NCBI RefSeq assembly: GCF_021390935.1
Contig: NZ_JAJPUI010000011.1
Coordinates: 62,001 to 126,000 of the forward strand
Length of the DNA stretch: 64,000 nucleotides
Source: Streptomyces sp. CC228A
GTDB lineage: Bacteria; Actinomycetota; Actinomycetes; Streptomycetales; Streptomycetaceae
Direction of reading: 5' to 3'
Shown: positions 29,614 to 39,860 of the stretch, in pieces
Position numbering within the stretch: position 1 is the stretch's first letter
Layout of the letters: every line of letters starts with the position of its first letter
The notes under the pieces: model-generated
Seen by the model: the letters and a program-made list of their open reading frames with translations, nothing else
Database searches by the model: none
What the model was told of the DNA's origin: nothing
Made by a program: the position numbers and the translations under genes

Positions 29614-30251
29614 TCAGGAGCGGGGGCGGCGGCCCCGGCGGGCAGGGCGGGCAGGGTGACGGCCGACTGCGGCTGCTCGGTCGCGGTGCCGGTCGCGGAC
29701 GGGGCCGTGCCGGTGTCCGGCAGGTCCCAGGACTCGTCCCACACGCCGTCGAAGTCCTCGGCCACGGCGGAGGTGTCGAGCACGCCGGACACGTCCGAGG
29801 GGCCGGTGACCGCGGGGGCCTCCATGGCGGGGACGTTCGGCACGGCGGGGATCTCCGGCGCGGCGGGGATCTCCGGCAGGGCGGGGAGTGTGGTCGCGGG
29901 GAGCGTGGTCGCGGGAATGCCGGGGGCTTCCGGCACCTGCGGTACCTCGGGGACCTGAGGGATGTCGGGAAGCTCCGGCAGCGTGATCTCCGGCAGCGTG
30001 ATCTCCGGCAGCTCGATGTCGGGGAGGAGGCCGCTGATCGTGTCGAGAAGGGACTGCAGGGTCTTGTCGAGGTCGGCGAGGAGGCCGTCCAGCGTCTCCT
30101 GGACGGAGTCGAGGACGCTCGCAGGGTCGGGTGCCGCGATCTGGGCCGGGCGGGCCTGCGGGGCGGCGGCGGCCGCGGGTCCCGCCGCACCGAGCGTGAG
30201 CGCGACGCAGACCGCGGCGGTCGCGGCACGACGGGATGTCAGGAGGCGCAT
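29614..30251 (-). CDS. Secreted Leu-Pro-Glu-Ile repeat protein, 3' end uncertain
   Basis: A signal peptide (MRLLTSRRAATAAVCVALTLG, ending AAAAAPQ) is followed by a helical stretch (VLDSVQETLDGLLADLDKTLQ). About 75 residues follow of a 4-6-residue repeat built on LPEI, VPEV and IPA (29800-30020), with two TTLPA units. The ATG at 30251 has GGAAGGAAG upstream. In the starting frame there is no stop until 28317, which would fuse it through the next gene to the 175-residue protein. That is unlikely. The nearest stop in another frame is at 29614 and is taken as the probable true end, implying a base error near 29640. Function unknown; possibly a cell-wall spacer. Confidence 0.5.
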
Positions 30252-30526
30252 GCGTGGGTTCTTCCTTCCGGTGCACGTCGGACTGGTGACAACACGCTGC
30301 GGCCGGCCCTGCGGCCCCGCAAACGCGTGATGTACGCAGGGTGACTGCGCCCAACGGGTGGCCCCACCGCTCCGACCTGCTTCGACGGCCCGCGACACGC
30401 GCGGGCGGCGGCGTGCGCGGTCACGCCGCCAAGAGGGTGGCCGCACACGAAACGGCGCCGACGCCCGGGGGAGTCCCGGAGCGGCGGCGCCGTACCGTGG
30501 GGGTGCGAAGCCCGGCTGAGCCGACG

Positions 30527-30766
30527 TCAGTCGTTGACGCAGACGTTTCCGAAGGTCGGGTTCAGCAGGCCGATGACGTCGATGGTGTTGCCGCAGACGT
30601 TGACGGGGACGTGGATCGGCACCTGGAGGGCGTTGCCCGAGCCGACACCGGGGGAGTTCACGGCGGCGGCCTCCGCGCCGGCGTCGGCGTTCGCGACGCC
30701 GGCGGCACCGGCCATGGACGCGGCTACGGCGGTGGTGAGAACGGCAGCCTTCGCGATACGGGACAT
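30527..30766 (-). CDS. Short chaplin
   Basis: A 79-residue secreted chaplin of the short ChpE-H type. A signal peptide covers residues 1-28, and the single domain reads AVNSPGVGSGN, VPIHVPVNVCGN and FGNVCVND, with two Cys that normally form a disulfide. The ATG at 30766 follows an AGGAG site. Short chaplins assemble into amyloid fibrils on aerial hyphae and lower water surface tension. It is one of three in the window and is divergent from the large secreted protein at 31058. Confidence 0.95.
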   Translation of the reverse strand: MSRIAKAAVLTTAVAASMAGAAGVANADAGAEAAAVNSPGVGSGNALQVPIHVPVNVCGNTIDVIGLLNPTFGNVCVND

Positions 30767-31057
30767 GGTCGAGCACTCCTAGCAGGTCGGTGTGAAGCAG
30801 TGCGGCCGACGCGGCCGACTCCTTCAAGAACGCGTGAGCCGAGCTCTGGTTTCGCTACCGAACGGGTGAATGGGCGCCGCGCTCGAACGCCCGCGCAGGA
30901 CCGTTACGGCATCCGGTGAACAGATCAGAAAAATGCGCGTGTTGATCCGGCCATGTGTCAAATGTCTCGTGTTTTGCTCGTGTGGTCATCGTCTGCCCCC
31001 TCCCGTTGTCGGCTTCTCTTCGCGCTGTTCCCCCACTCCTCAAAGCGGAGAACCTGT

Positions 31058-32251
31058 ATGCGGAATCCCGTGGTTCCTGCCGTGCGGCGCGGCCTGGTCT
31101 GCCTCCTGTCGTGCGCGGCGCTGGCCGCCGCGCTCCCCGCGGTGGCCGCCGCGCCCCCGTCGGCCCGCGCTCCGCGGGTGAAGGAGCAGGACCGTATTCC
31201 TTTCACCCAGCGGTACTACGCCGTCCAGCGGGGCGGAATCGCCCGCGCCGCGAATTCCGCCATCACCTGCCGGGAGTCCGCCGCCCGCGACGGCGCCGCG
31301 GTGATGCCGTGCGTCACCGCCCGCACCGGGAAAACCCCGCAGGGCGGAAAGGGGCGGCAAGGCGCGGGGGACGGGAAGAGCCGTCCGGCCGCGGTGCCCG
31401 CGGTCGTCGCCAACCACGGGTACGACATGTTCTACACGGACGTGGACGACGACCCGAACACGTTCAACTCCAGCCGCGCCGAGCTGGCCCTGCCCAAGGA
31501 CGCCCAGGTCACCTACGCCCGGCTCTACTGGGGCGGCAATCTCCTGGTCAGCGAGCAGAAGCCGCACAAGGACAACGGCCGGGTCCTCGTGGCCGAGCCC
31601 GGCGGGGCCTACAAGGAACTCCTCGCCGACTCCGTCATCGGGCACCGCACCGCCGACGGCGCCGACGCCTTCCAGGCCACCGCGGACGTCACCGACCTCG
31701 TCCGGAACTCCGGGCCGGGAATGTACACGGTGGCGCAGATCAACGTCGCCATGGGACGCACCAGAGTCGGAGCGTGGGGCGGCTGGACCCTGGTCGTCGC
31801 CTACGCGAAGAAAGGCGCCCCGCTACGGCACCTGTCCCTCTGGGACGGATTCGACACGGTCACCGCGGAGCACCGCGCACTGCGCCTCGATCTCGGCCGG
31901 ATGCGTATTCCGGTCGGCGGATACGGACGGCTCGGAATGGTCGCGTACGACGGGGACCGCGGTATCACCGGGGATTCCCTCACGTTCGAACCGCACGGTG
32001 CGCGCCGGGCCGTTCCGCTCACCGACCCCGCGAATTCTGCCGACGACGTCTTCAATTCCAGCATCACCGATTCCGGACGCGACCGGATCCGCCGGGAACC
32101 GGCCCACCGGAACACCCTCGGATACGACTCCGACGTGTTCGACCTGCGCCGGGCCCTGCTGACCGGAGCGGACGACATCGGCGTACGCATCCGCACGGAG
32201 CGGGACTTCCTGTGGCTCGGCGCGCTGTTCCTGGAGGCCGACGCCGGCTGA
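31058..32251 (+). CDS. Large secreted protein (possible DUF3344-like), unknown function
   Basis: A 397-residue exported protein: MRNPVVPAVRR, a hydrophobic core and an AAAPPSARAP cleavage region. The mature protein has a two-Cys segment early (ITCRES, VMPCVTAR). Conserved-looking blocks follow: NHGYDMFYTDVDDDPNTFNSS, ARLYWGGN, GWTLVVAYA, HLSLWDGFDTV and YDSDVFDL. These resemble a group of actinobacterial surface proteins; the DUF3344 link is from memory and weak. There is no sortase signal or transmembrane anchor. The ATG at 31058 follows GGAG; a longer start at 30953 would bury the signal peptide. It lies between a chaplin and the exopolysaccharide cluster, so a cell-surface role is likely. 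Confidence 0.65.
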   Translation: MRNPVVPAVRRGLVCLLSCAALAAALPAVAAAPPSARAPRVKEQDRIPFTQRYYAVQRGGIARAANSAITCRESAARDGAAVMPCVTARTGKTPQGGKGRQGAGDGKSRPAAVPAVVANHGYDMFYTDVDDDPNTFNSSRAELALPKDAQVTYARLYWGGNLLVSEQKPHKDNGRVLVAEPGGAYKELLADSVIGHRTADGADAFQATADVTDLVRNSGPGMYTVAQINVAMGRTRVGAWGGWTLVVAYAKKGAPLRHLSLWDGFDTVTAEHRALRLDLGRMRIPVGGYGRLGMVAYDGDRGITGDSLTFEPHGARRAVPLTDPANSADDVFNSSITDSGRDRIRREPAHRNTLGYDSDVFDLRRALLTGADDIGVRIRTERDFLWLGALFLEADAG

Positions 32252-32341
32252 CCCGTACCGCCTGGCCCCGCCACCCGCGCCCGCGCCCGCCGCCGGCACC
32301 GCCCGTCCGACCTCACCACCGCTGAGAAGAAAGGGGCACCC

Positions 32342-33488
32342 GTGCGTCCTCCCTTCACCGCCCTGCACGTCGTCCAGCCGGGCGACGGCGGCGTGGCCAG
32401 AGTGGTCACCGACGTGGTCGGCGCCCACGTGGCGCGCGGCATGCGGGTGGCCGTCGCCTGCCCGCCCGGCACGCCCCTCGCGGCGGCCGCCCGCGCGCGG
32501 GGCGCCGAGGTCTACCCGTGGCGGGCGGCCGGGACCCGGGGCCCGGGGTCGTCGCGGAGAGCCGGGACGTCGCCCGCATCGTCGAGCTGGTGCGCCCCGA
32601 CCTCGTGCACGCGCACAGCGCGAAGGCCGGGCTGGCCGCCCGGATGGCGGTGCGGGGCCGGGTGCCGACCGTCTATCAGCCGCACGCCTGGTCGTTCGAG
32701 GCGGTGGACGGGGTGACCGCGCGGCTCGCCCGGCGCTGGGAGCGCTGGGCCGCCCGCTGGACCGACCGCGTGATCTGCGTCAGCGAGGCGGAGCGCCGCA
32801 GGGGCGTGCAGGCGGGGGTGCGGGCCTCCTGGACGGTCGTCCACAACGGTGTGGACACGGGCCGGTTCGCGGGCGCCGCCTCCGGCGCGGAGCGGGCCGC
32901 GCTGCTGCCGGGCGTGGCCGCCACCGCCCCCGTCGTGGTGTGCGTGGGGCGGCTGTGCCGGCAGAAGGGCCAGGACGTGCTGCTGCAGGGCTGGCCGGCG
33001 GTCGCCGAGCGGGTGCCGCAGGCCCGGCTGGTGCTCGTCGGTGACGGGCCGTCGGCGGACGCACTGCGCGGCACGGCGCCCCCGTCCGTGGTCTTCGCCG
33101 GTGCGGTGGCGGACGCCGCGCCCTGGTACCGGGCCGCCGACCTCGCCGTCCTGCCGTCCCGCTGGGAGGGCATGGCCCTCGCCCCGCTGGAGGCCATGGC
33201 CTCCGGCCGCCCGGTGCTCCTCACGGACGTCGACGGGGCCCGCGAGAGCCTGCCCCCGGGCACGCCGCGCACTGCCTCGTACCGCCCGGCGACGCCGACG
33301 CGCTGGCCGCGGCGCTCGCCCGGCTCCTCCGGCGGCCGGTCCTGCGGCAGGCCCTGGGCCGCCAGGCCCAGCAGCACGTACGGACGCGATTCGACGTGCG
33401 CCGCGCGGGCGCCGCCATCGCGGACGTGTACCGCGAGGTGGCGGCGGCACCGCGCCACCGCGAGCTCGGAGAGCCGATCCCCCAGTGA
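32342..33488 (+). CDS. GT4-family glycosyltransferase, frame disrupted twice
   Basis: First gene of the exopolysaccharide cluster. It is a retaining GT-B glycosyltransferase that adds a sugar to a lipid-linked intermediate at the cytoplasmic membrane. The N-terminal LHVVQPGDGGVARVV, the DLVHAHSAKAGL block, VVHNGVDTGRF, the donor-site VCVGRLCRQKGQDVLL and the late SRWEGMALAPLEAMASG are characteristic of GT4. The protein is spread over three frames with changes near 32520 and 33255. Each behaves as one missing base, and two added bases give 383 codons. The GTG at 32342 has AAAGGGG upstream, and the stop shares GTGA with the next gene. Confidence 0.82.
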
Positions 33489-35431
33489 CCACGGACAGCG
33501 CCCACACCGCCCCCCGCACCACCCCCACGGCCCGGCCCGCACGGCCGGTACGACCCCGCCGCCGCTCCCCGCAGCGGCGCAGGGCCTCCCGCAGGCACCC
33601 GCCTCCTCGGCACCCCGGCCGGGCCCGGCGGCGTCCACGGCGGCCGCGGGCCCGGCCGGCCCGGCGGCCCCGAGGTGTCCGCCGGGCCCGCGGGACCCCT
33701 GGCGGCGGCCGTCCCGGGGCGTCCTCGGGCCTGGCGGCGTCCGGGGTGCCGGCGGCCCCGGCACCGGAGGCGGCCGCCGGCCCTCGGCTCCGGCAGGCGC
33801 CCCCGGGACGCCTCCGCCGCCGGCGCACCCGTCCGGCCCGGCGGGCTCCTCCGGCCCGTGCGCGGGCCCACCGGCCGGGCCCGCCGCGGGCGCCTCCGGG
33901 GCGGATGCCCCCGGCACGGCGGACACCCTGGGCGGTCCGGCGGGCGCACCGGGCGGCGCGGACCGCCCCGCCGCACACCCCGGCGGCGCCGGGGTCGCCC
34001 GCCCGCGCAGGACCGCGGACCGGCCCCGACGGGCCGCCGCCCCGGCCACCGGCGGGCCGGAGCCCCGCGCGAGGCGCCGTTCGCCGTGGCGCTCGCGGCC
34101 GCCGACTGCGCGGCCCTCCTGCCCGCCGCCCTCGTCCTGGCACCGGGCCAGCGGTCCGCCGCGCTGCTGCTCCCGCTCGCTGTCCTCGCCGTCGCCCTGC
34201 ACGCGTCCGCCGGGCTGTACCGGGCCGCGAGGCCCCCGCCGCGCTCCTCGACGAACTGCCCGCGCTCGCCGGCCGGGTCGCCGTGGCCTGGCTGGCCGCC
34301 GCCGCCCTGCTCGCCGCCCGGGAGCCCGCCCTCGCCCTCGGACCCGGCACGCTCGCCGCCGGGTACGCCGCCCACCTCGCGGCCCTGGCCGTGTGCCGCG
34401 CGGCCGTCCACCACGGGCGCCGCCGCGCCGCCCGCAACCAGCCGCGCTCCGCGCTCGTCGTCGGGCCCGCCCCCGCCGCCCAGCGGCTGGCCGCGCTGCT
34501 GCACCAGCATCCCGAGTACGGCGTGCGGCCCGTCGGCGTCGTCGGCACCCCGGCACAGGACATCCCGCAGCCCGCGGCGGCCGATCCGGGCACGGCCCGG
34601 GCACCCCTGCCGCTGCTCACCACCCCCGAGGAGATCCAGCGGGCCGTCATCCAGAACTGCGTCCGCGACGCCTTCCTCGTCGCCGCGGACGACGGCCCGG
34701 CCCGCGGCGGCACCGAACTCGCCGCCCTGCTGCGCCGGCACGGCTGCGCCACCTGGCTGGTCGGGCCCGCCCACGGCGGCGGCCACGTCCCGATGCACCG
34801 CCACCTGTGGGGGTACGAGCTGCGCGCCCTGCCCGCCCCCGGCGCCCCGCGCCGCGGCCGCCTCCCCAAGCGCGCACTGGACCTGGCGCTCGCCGTGCCG
34901 CTGCTCGTCGCCGCCGCGCCCGTCCTGCTGCTGTGCGCCGCCGCCGTACGGCTCTCCGACGGCCCCGGCGTCCTCTTCCGTCAGGAGCGCGTCGGCGAGG
35001 ACGGGCAGCTCTTCACCCTCCTCAAGTTCCGCACCCTGCGGCCCGCCGACGCCAACGAGGCCGCCACCCGCTGGAACGTCGCCGACGACGAACGGCTCGG
35101 CGCGGTCGGCTCCTTCCTGCGCCGCACCTCCCTCGACGAGCTCCCCCAGCTGTGGAACGTGCTGCGCGGCGACATGAGCCTGGTCGGGCCGCGCCCCGAA
35201 CGCCCCTACTTCGTCGAGCGGTTCAGCCGCATGCACCCCGGCTACGCGGCACGCCACCGGATGCCGGCAGGCCTCACCGGGCTCGCCCAGGTGCACGGGC
35301 TGCGCGGCGACACCTCCATCGAGGACCGCTGCCGCTTCGACAACCACTACATCGACCACTGGTCGCTGTGGCAGGACGTGTGCATCCTGCTGCGCACGGC
35401 GGCGACCCTGATCCGACCGGCGGGTGGCTGA
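33485..35431 (+). CDS. Polyprenyl-phosphate sugar-1-phosphate transferase (EPS priming), frame disrupted
   Basis: The initiating transferase of exopolysaccharide synthesis, which puts the first sugar-1-phosphate on undecaprenyl phosphate. The C-terminal catalytic part (34860-35430) is intact: KRALDLALAVPLLV membrane segment, FRQERVGEDGQLFTLLKFRT, RRTSLDELPQLWNVL and GDMSLVGPRPE. Upstream are four hydrophobic segments and a CoA-binding-like domain (SALVVGPAPAAQRLAALLHQHPEYG). The first 190 or so residues are Pro/Ala/Gly-rich with no fold. Coding moves through three frames, changing near 33550, 34065 and 34235, each like one missing base. The GTG at 33485 overlaps the preceding stop as GTGA, and the stop overlaps the next ATG as TGATG. 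Confidence 0.85.
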   Translation: MTTDSAHTAPRTTPTARPARPVRPRRRSPQRRRASRRHPPPRHPGRARRRPRRPRARPARRPRGVRRARGTPGGGRPGASSGLAASGVPAAPAPEAAAGPRLRQAPPGRLRRRRTRPARRAPPARARAHRPGPPRAPPGRMPPARRTPWAVRRAHRAARTAPPHTPAAPGSPARAGPRTGPDGPPPRPPAGRSPARGAVRRGARGRRLRGPPARRPRPGTGPAVRRAAAPARCPRRRPARVRRAVPGREAPAALLDELPALAGRVAVAWLAAAALLAAREPALALGPGTLAAGYAAHLAALAVCRAAVHHGRRRAARNQPRSALVVGPAPAAQRLAALLHQHPEYGVRPVGVVGTPAQDIPQPAAADPGTARAPLPLLTTPEEIQRAVIQNCVRDAFLVAADDGPARGGTELAALLRRHGCATWLVGPAHGGGHVPMHRHLWGYELRALPAPGAPRRGRLPKRALDLALAVPLLVAAAPVLLLCAAAVRLSDGPGVLFRQERVGEDGQLFTLLKFRTLRPADANEAATRWNVADDERLGAVGSFLRRTSLDELPQLWNVLRGDMSLVGPRPERPYFVERFSRMHPGYAARHRMPAGLTGLAQVHGLRGDTSIEDRCRFDNHYIDHWSLWQDVCILLRTAATLIRPAGG

Positions 35432-36812
35432 TGTCCGCGCTGTCCTTCCCCCTCGCACGGCCCGGCGGGGCGCCGCCCGCCTGGGCCCGCCGGCTGCTGC
35501 CGCCCCGGGCCGCGGGAGCGCGGCGGGCGCCGCTGCCCCTGCACCTGGCGCCGCTGCTCGCCGTCGTCGCCCTGCTGGCCCTGCCGCCCGCGGGCGGCCC
35601 CGGCGGCGGTGCCACGCTCGCCGACGCCGCGTCCGGGCTCCTCGTGCTGTGGTGCGCGATCCGCCTCCTCCGCACCCGGGCCCGGCCGCTCACCCCCTCG
35701 CCGCGGCCGTGCTCGGCCTGCCGGTGCTGGGACTCTGCGCCGCCGCCGCGGCCTCCCACGACCCCGCGGCGAGCCTGCCGGGACTGGTGCGCTACCTGCA
35801 GGTCTTCGTGCTGGTCCCGGCGGCCGTGGTGCTGACCGTCCGGGACCGCCGCGACCTGGCCGCCGTCGCCTGGGCGTTCGTGGGGCTCGCGCTCGTGCAG
35901 GGCGGCATCGGCGTCGTCCAGTACGCGACCGGCACCGGGGCCTCGTACATGGGCGAGGACATCCGCGCCGTCGGCACCTTCGGGCCGACCGACGTGATGG
36001 GCATGGCGACGGTCGTCGCGTTCGGCATCGTCGCCGCCGTCGGCCTGGCGCTCGGCGGCCGCGGGACCCGCGCCCGGGTGGTGGCGCTCGGCTGCGCGGC
36101 CCTCCTCACCGTGCCCCTGGTGCTGTCCTTCAGCCGCGGCGCCTGGATCGCGACCGCCGCCGCGTGCGGGGCGCAGCTCCTGCTGACCGGGGTGCGGCGC
36201 GCCGCCGCTGCCGCCCTCGCCGCCGCGGCGGCCGGTGTGGTGCTCGTGGGCGGCTTCGGCATCGGCTCCGCGATGGTGGAGGAGCGCCTCGTCAGCATCA
36301 CGCAGGTGGCGGACGCGCCCGACCGGTCCGTGAGCGACCGCTACACCATGTGGGCGGCCGCCGTCGGCATCTGGCGGGACTCGCCGGTCACCGGGGTCGG
36401 CCTGAAGGGCTTCCCGCAGTACCGCGACGGCCACGCCTCGCTGGCGCTGTCGTCCGGCAGCGAGACGGCCGGCGCCGGCATGGGCTACCAGCGGCAGCCG
36501 CTGCTGTCCCCGCACAGCATGTACCTGCTGGTCCTCAGCGAGCAGGGCCTGCTCGGGCTGCTGGCGCTCGCCGGCGGGTGGCTGGCGCTGGCCGTGTGCG
36601 CGGTGCGGCGGCTGCTCGCCGTGCGCCGCGGGCGCGGGACCGGCCTCGACTGCGGCCTGGTCGCCGTGGGCCTGCTCACCTGGCAGCTGGTCGACTTCCT
36701 GTACGCGGACATCGGCGGACCCTCCACGGTCCTGACCGCCGTCCTGCTGGGCGTCGCCGCCTGGTGGGCCGTCGGCCCCGGCGCGGAGCCGGCGGAGGCC
36801 CGCCGTGCCTGA
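35431..36812 (+). CDS. O-antigen ligase/polymerase-like membrane protein, frameshifted
   Basis: A multi-pass membrane protein (about 10-12 hydrophobic segments) of the O-antigen ligase/Wzy family, expected to polymerise or ligate the polysaccharide on the outer face of the membrane. The large extracellular loop with family-type residues is seen from SVSDRYTMW through GVGLKGFPQYRDGHAS to PHSMYLLVLSEQGLLG. The ATG at 35431 overlaps the previous stop as TGATG. A single frame change near 35690, between RPLT and LAAAVLGLPVLG, fits one missing base and restores 461 codons. The last eight bases overlap the next gene as GTGCCTGA. Confidence 0.85.
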
Positions 36813-39100
36813 GGAGCGTGCGGGGGGTTGCCGGCCCGGGACCCGGCAGGAGCGTGCAGGGGACCGCGCGGCCGGGACCCGGGAGGATGCGCGGGGCTCC
36901 CGGACCGGGGCCCGGGAGGAGCATGCGGGGGCCGCCATGGCTGAAGTCCGGGAGGAGCGGACCCCGCGCCCGCCCGCCCCCACGTGCGGGAGCCCGCCGC
37001 CGAGGGAGAGCCCCCGGCGCGGCGGCGACCGCACCAGGCCCCGGCGACCTGCCCCGGGACACCCGCGGACGCGGCCCGGCGGCGCGGCGCGGCGCGGGCG
37101 GGCCGCTGGCCCGCGCCGCCCTCGTCACCGCGGGGCTCACCGCCGCCGGGGCGCTGCTCGGGCTGGTGCGCGACCAGTTGCTGGCCCGGACCTTCGGCGC
37201 GGGGCCGGAGACGGACGCGTTCCTCGTCGCCTGGACTGTGCCGGAGTTCGCCTCCACGCTGCTCATCGAGGACGCCATGGCGCTGCTCCTCGTCCCGGCC
37301 TTCAGCCGGGCCCTCGCCCTGCGCGCCGCCCCCGGCCCCGGGCCCGACCCCGTACGCGGCCTCGTCCGCACGACGCTGCCGCGGACCGTCCTCGGCGCCG
37401 CCGCGGCCGCCGCGCTGCTCGCGGCGGCCGCGCCCGCGCTCGTACCGCTGCTGGCGCCCGGCCTGCCCCGGCAGGAGCTGGCCGTCGACTGCACCCGGCT
37501 CACCGCCACCTGCGTGCTGTCCTTCGCCCTCGCCGGGTACTTCAGCGCCGCCCTGCGCGCCCACGGCCGCTTCCTCGCACCGGCCGCCATCTACGTCGCC
37601 TACAACGTCGGAATCATCACCGCCGTCGTCCTGCTCGGCCCCGGCTGGGGCGTACGGGCGGCGGTCGCCGGCGTCGCGGTCGGCGGGGTGCTCATGGCGC
37701 TCGTCCAGGGGCCGTCTCTGGTACGGCGGTTGCGGGCGGGCCGGCACGAGGCCGCCGCGCCCGGGGACGAGCGCGGCGCACCGGTGGGCGCGGAGGACGT
37801 CAGCGGCGCACCGGCGCCCGGGGACGGGCGGGGCGGCGCACCGGCGGGGCCGGAGGACCGGGGCGGCGCACCGGCGGCGGACGGCGACCGGGGCGGCGTA
37901 CCGGCGGCCGGGGCCTTCGTCCTCGCGCTCGTCGCGCCCGTCATCGTCTTCGCGGTCGCCCGCCAGTCGCAGGTCCTCGTCGAGCGGTTCCTCGCCGCGC
38001 CCCTGCCCGCCGGGGCCATCTCGCACCTCAACTACGCCCAGAAGGTCGCCCAGCTCCCCATGGTGCTGTCGCTGATGCTGTGCACCGTCAGCTTCCCGGT
38101 CGTCGCCCGGGCCATCGCGGCGGGCGACCTGGCCGCCGCCCGCCGCCGGGCCGAACGCGACCTGCTCTTCGCCGGGGTCGTCGTGCTCGCCGGCACCGCC
38201 ACCGTCATCGCGGCCGCGCCCCAGATCGTGGAACTGCTCTTCCAGCGCGGGGCGTTCCACGCCGGCGACACCGCCGCGACCGCCTCCGTCATGCGGGTCT
38301 ACGCCCTGGGCCTGCTCGGCCACGCCCTGGTCGGCGCCCTGGTGCGGGTGTACTTCTCCGGTTCCCGGCCCCTGTGGTTCCCGGCCGGGGCGATGCTCCT
38401 CGGGGTCGGTGTGCACGCCGCGCTCGGCGCGCTGTGGGTGGGCTCGCTGGGTGCCGCCGGGATCGCGCTCGCCAACGCCGCCGGGATCACCGCGGCCGCC
38501 GCCCTGCTGCTCCACGGCGTACGGCGGCACGGGATCCCGCTGTCGGCCCGCCGGGTCGCCGGGGGCCTCGCGCGGCTGGCCGTCGCCGCCGTCGCCGCGA
38601 CCGCTGCCGGGGGCCTCGCCGCCGCCCGGACCGAGGAGGCCCCGCCGCTGCCGGGGGTGCTGCTCGCCGGGTCCGTCGCGGTCGCCGTGTTCCTGGCGGC
38701 CGCCCGGGCGGTACGGGCCCCCGTGGTGCCGGACCTGCTCCGGGCAGCCAGGCGCCTGGCCCCGGTCCTGCCCGCCCGCACCGCCCGCCTCGTCGGCTCC
38801 GCCGCGCGCACCCGGTTCCGCGGCGGAGCGGTCCGGGGCACCGGTGCGGGTGCCGGTGCCGGTGCGGGTGCCGGTGCCGGTGCGGGTGCTGCGCCCTCCG
38901 CGCCCGCCGGCCGCGCCGCCTCCGCTGGCGCCGGGTCGGCACCCGCCGCCCCCGGCCCCGTCCCGCCCGAAACCACCGGCTCCGCACCCCCAATCCGCCT
39001 TCCGCACCCCCAGTCCCCCTTCCGCGCCCCCGGCTCCCCCTCCGCGCCCGCCGGCCCGGACGACGCCGGCGGCTCCCGCCCCGCCCGCTCCGCACAGTGA
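36805..39100 (+). CDS. MurJ/MviN-like lipid-linked saccharide flippase, N-terminal frame disruptions
   Basis: An oligosaccharidyl-lipid flippase of the MviN/MurJ fold. From about 37110 there are 13-14 hydrophobic segments beginning ALVTAGLTAAGALLGLVRDQLLARTFG, the family opening (RDQLLARTFGAG...TDAF). An unusual hydrophilic insert of Gly-Gly-Ala-Pro repeats (37740-37910) separates two halves, and the C-terminus has an Ala-Gly run and a Pro-rich tail. The start GTG at 36805 overlaps the preceding stop. The first 100 residues are charged, carry an imperfect tandem repeat and cross two frame changes between 36960 and 37110, each like one missing base. By position it flips the EPS precursor rather than peptidoglycan lipid II. 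Confidence 0.8.
38838..38893. repeat. ggtgcgggtgcc-type repeat coding for Gly-Ala run
   Basis: Short tandem units of ggtgcgggtgcc and ggtgccggtgcg encode an uninterrupted Gly-Ala stretch in the C-terminal tail of the flippase. Confidence 0.8.
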
Positions 39101-39110
39101 AGGCTCAGCC

Positions 39111-39860
39111 ATGACCGGCCGCACACCGCCTCCCTGGATCGCGATGTACCACTCGGTCGACGACGACAGGGACGACCCCTACGAGGTGACCGTCACCCCC
39201 GGCCGGCTCGACGCCCAGCTCCGCTGGGTGCGCGCCCGGGGGCTGCGCGGCGTCAGCGTGCGCGAGCTGCTCGACGCCACCGCCCGCGGCGCCGCACACG
39301 ACCTCGTCGGGCTCACCTTCGACGACGGGTACGCCGACTTCCTCCACCAGGCCGTCCCGCTGCTGCACCGGCACGGCTGCACCGCCACCGTCTTCGTGCT
39401 GCCCGGCCGCCTCGCCGAGGACAACGCGTGGGACGAACTCGGCCCCCGCAAGCCGCTGCTGACCGCCCCCGACCTGCGCCGCTGCGTCGACGCCGGGATG
39501 GAGGTCGCCTCCCACGGCAGCCGCCACACGCACCTGACCCGCGCCGACGACACCACCCTGCGCGCCGAGGTCCACGGCAGCCGGGAGCAGCTGCGCGTCC
39601 TCACCGGCCAGGCACCGGCCGGCTTCTGCTACCCGTACGGGGAGGTGGACGCCCGCGTCCTGGCCGCCGTGCGGGACGCGGGCTACGCGTACGGCTGCGC
39701 CATCGACCCCGGCGCCGAGCTCGCCGGCGTCCTCGCCCTGCCCCGCGTCCACGTCGGGCAGCGCGACACCGCCTGGCGGCTCGCCGCGAAGCGCCGCCTG
39801 CACCGGCTGCGCCGCCGCGCCCCCGCGAACCTCGCGCAGACCCCGGCGGCCGTGTCGTGA
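39111..39860 (+). CDS. Polysaccharide deacetylase (NodB/CE4 family)
   Basis: A 249-residue CE4 esterase that removes N- or O-acetyl groups from polysaccharide. Motif 1 is TFDDGYAD with the catalytic and metal Asp. Motif 2 is SHGSRHTHLT with the His ligands. Motif 3 is CYPYG. There is no signal peptide, so it acts in the cytoplasm on a lipid-linked intermediate or is exported unconventionally. The ATG at 39111 lies ten bases after the flippase stop, with GAAGG before it. The stop shares GTGA with the next glycosyltransferase. It probably modifies the polysaccharide made by this cluster. Confidence 0.92.
   Translation: MTGRTPPPWIAMYHSVDDDRDDPYEVTVTPGRLDAQLRWVRARGLRGVSVRELLDATARGAAHDLVGLTFDDGYADFLHQAVPLLHRHGCTATVFVLPGRLAEDNAWDELGPRKPLLTAPDLRRCVDAGMEVASHGSRHTHLTRADDTTLRAEVHGSREQLRVLTGQAPAGFCYPYGEVDARVLAAVRDAGYAYGCAIDPGAELAGVLALPRVHVGQRDTAWRLAAKRRLHRLRRRAPANLAQTPAAVS

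Noticed and set aside
29614..30251. Adhesin or collagen-like protein
   Set aside because: The repeat is LPEI/VPEV rather than Gly-X-Y, and there is no sortase or membrane anchor.
35609..39100. A giant fusion of polymerase and flippase
   Set aside because: The long frame only becomes meaningful from about 37110. Upstream of that the real coding is in other frames, with a clear stop/start overlap at 36805-36812.
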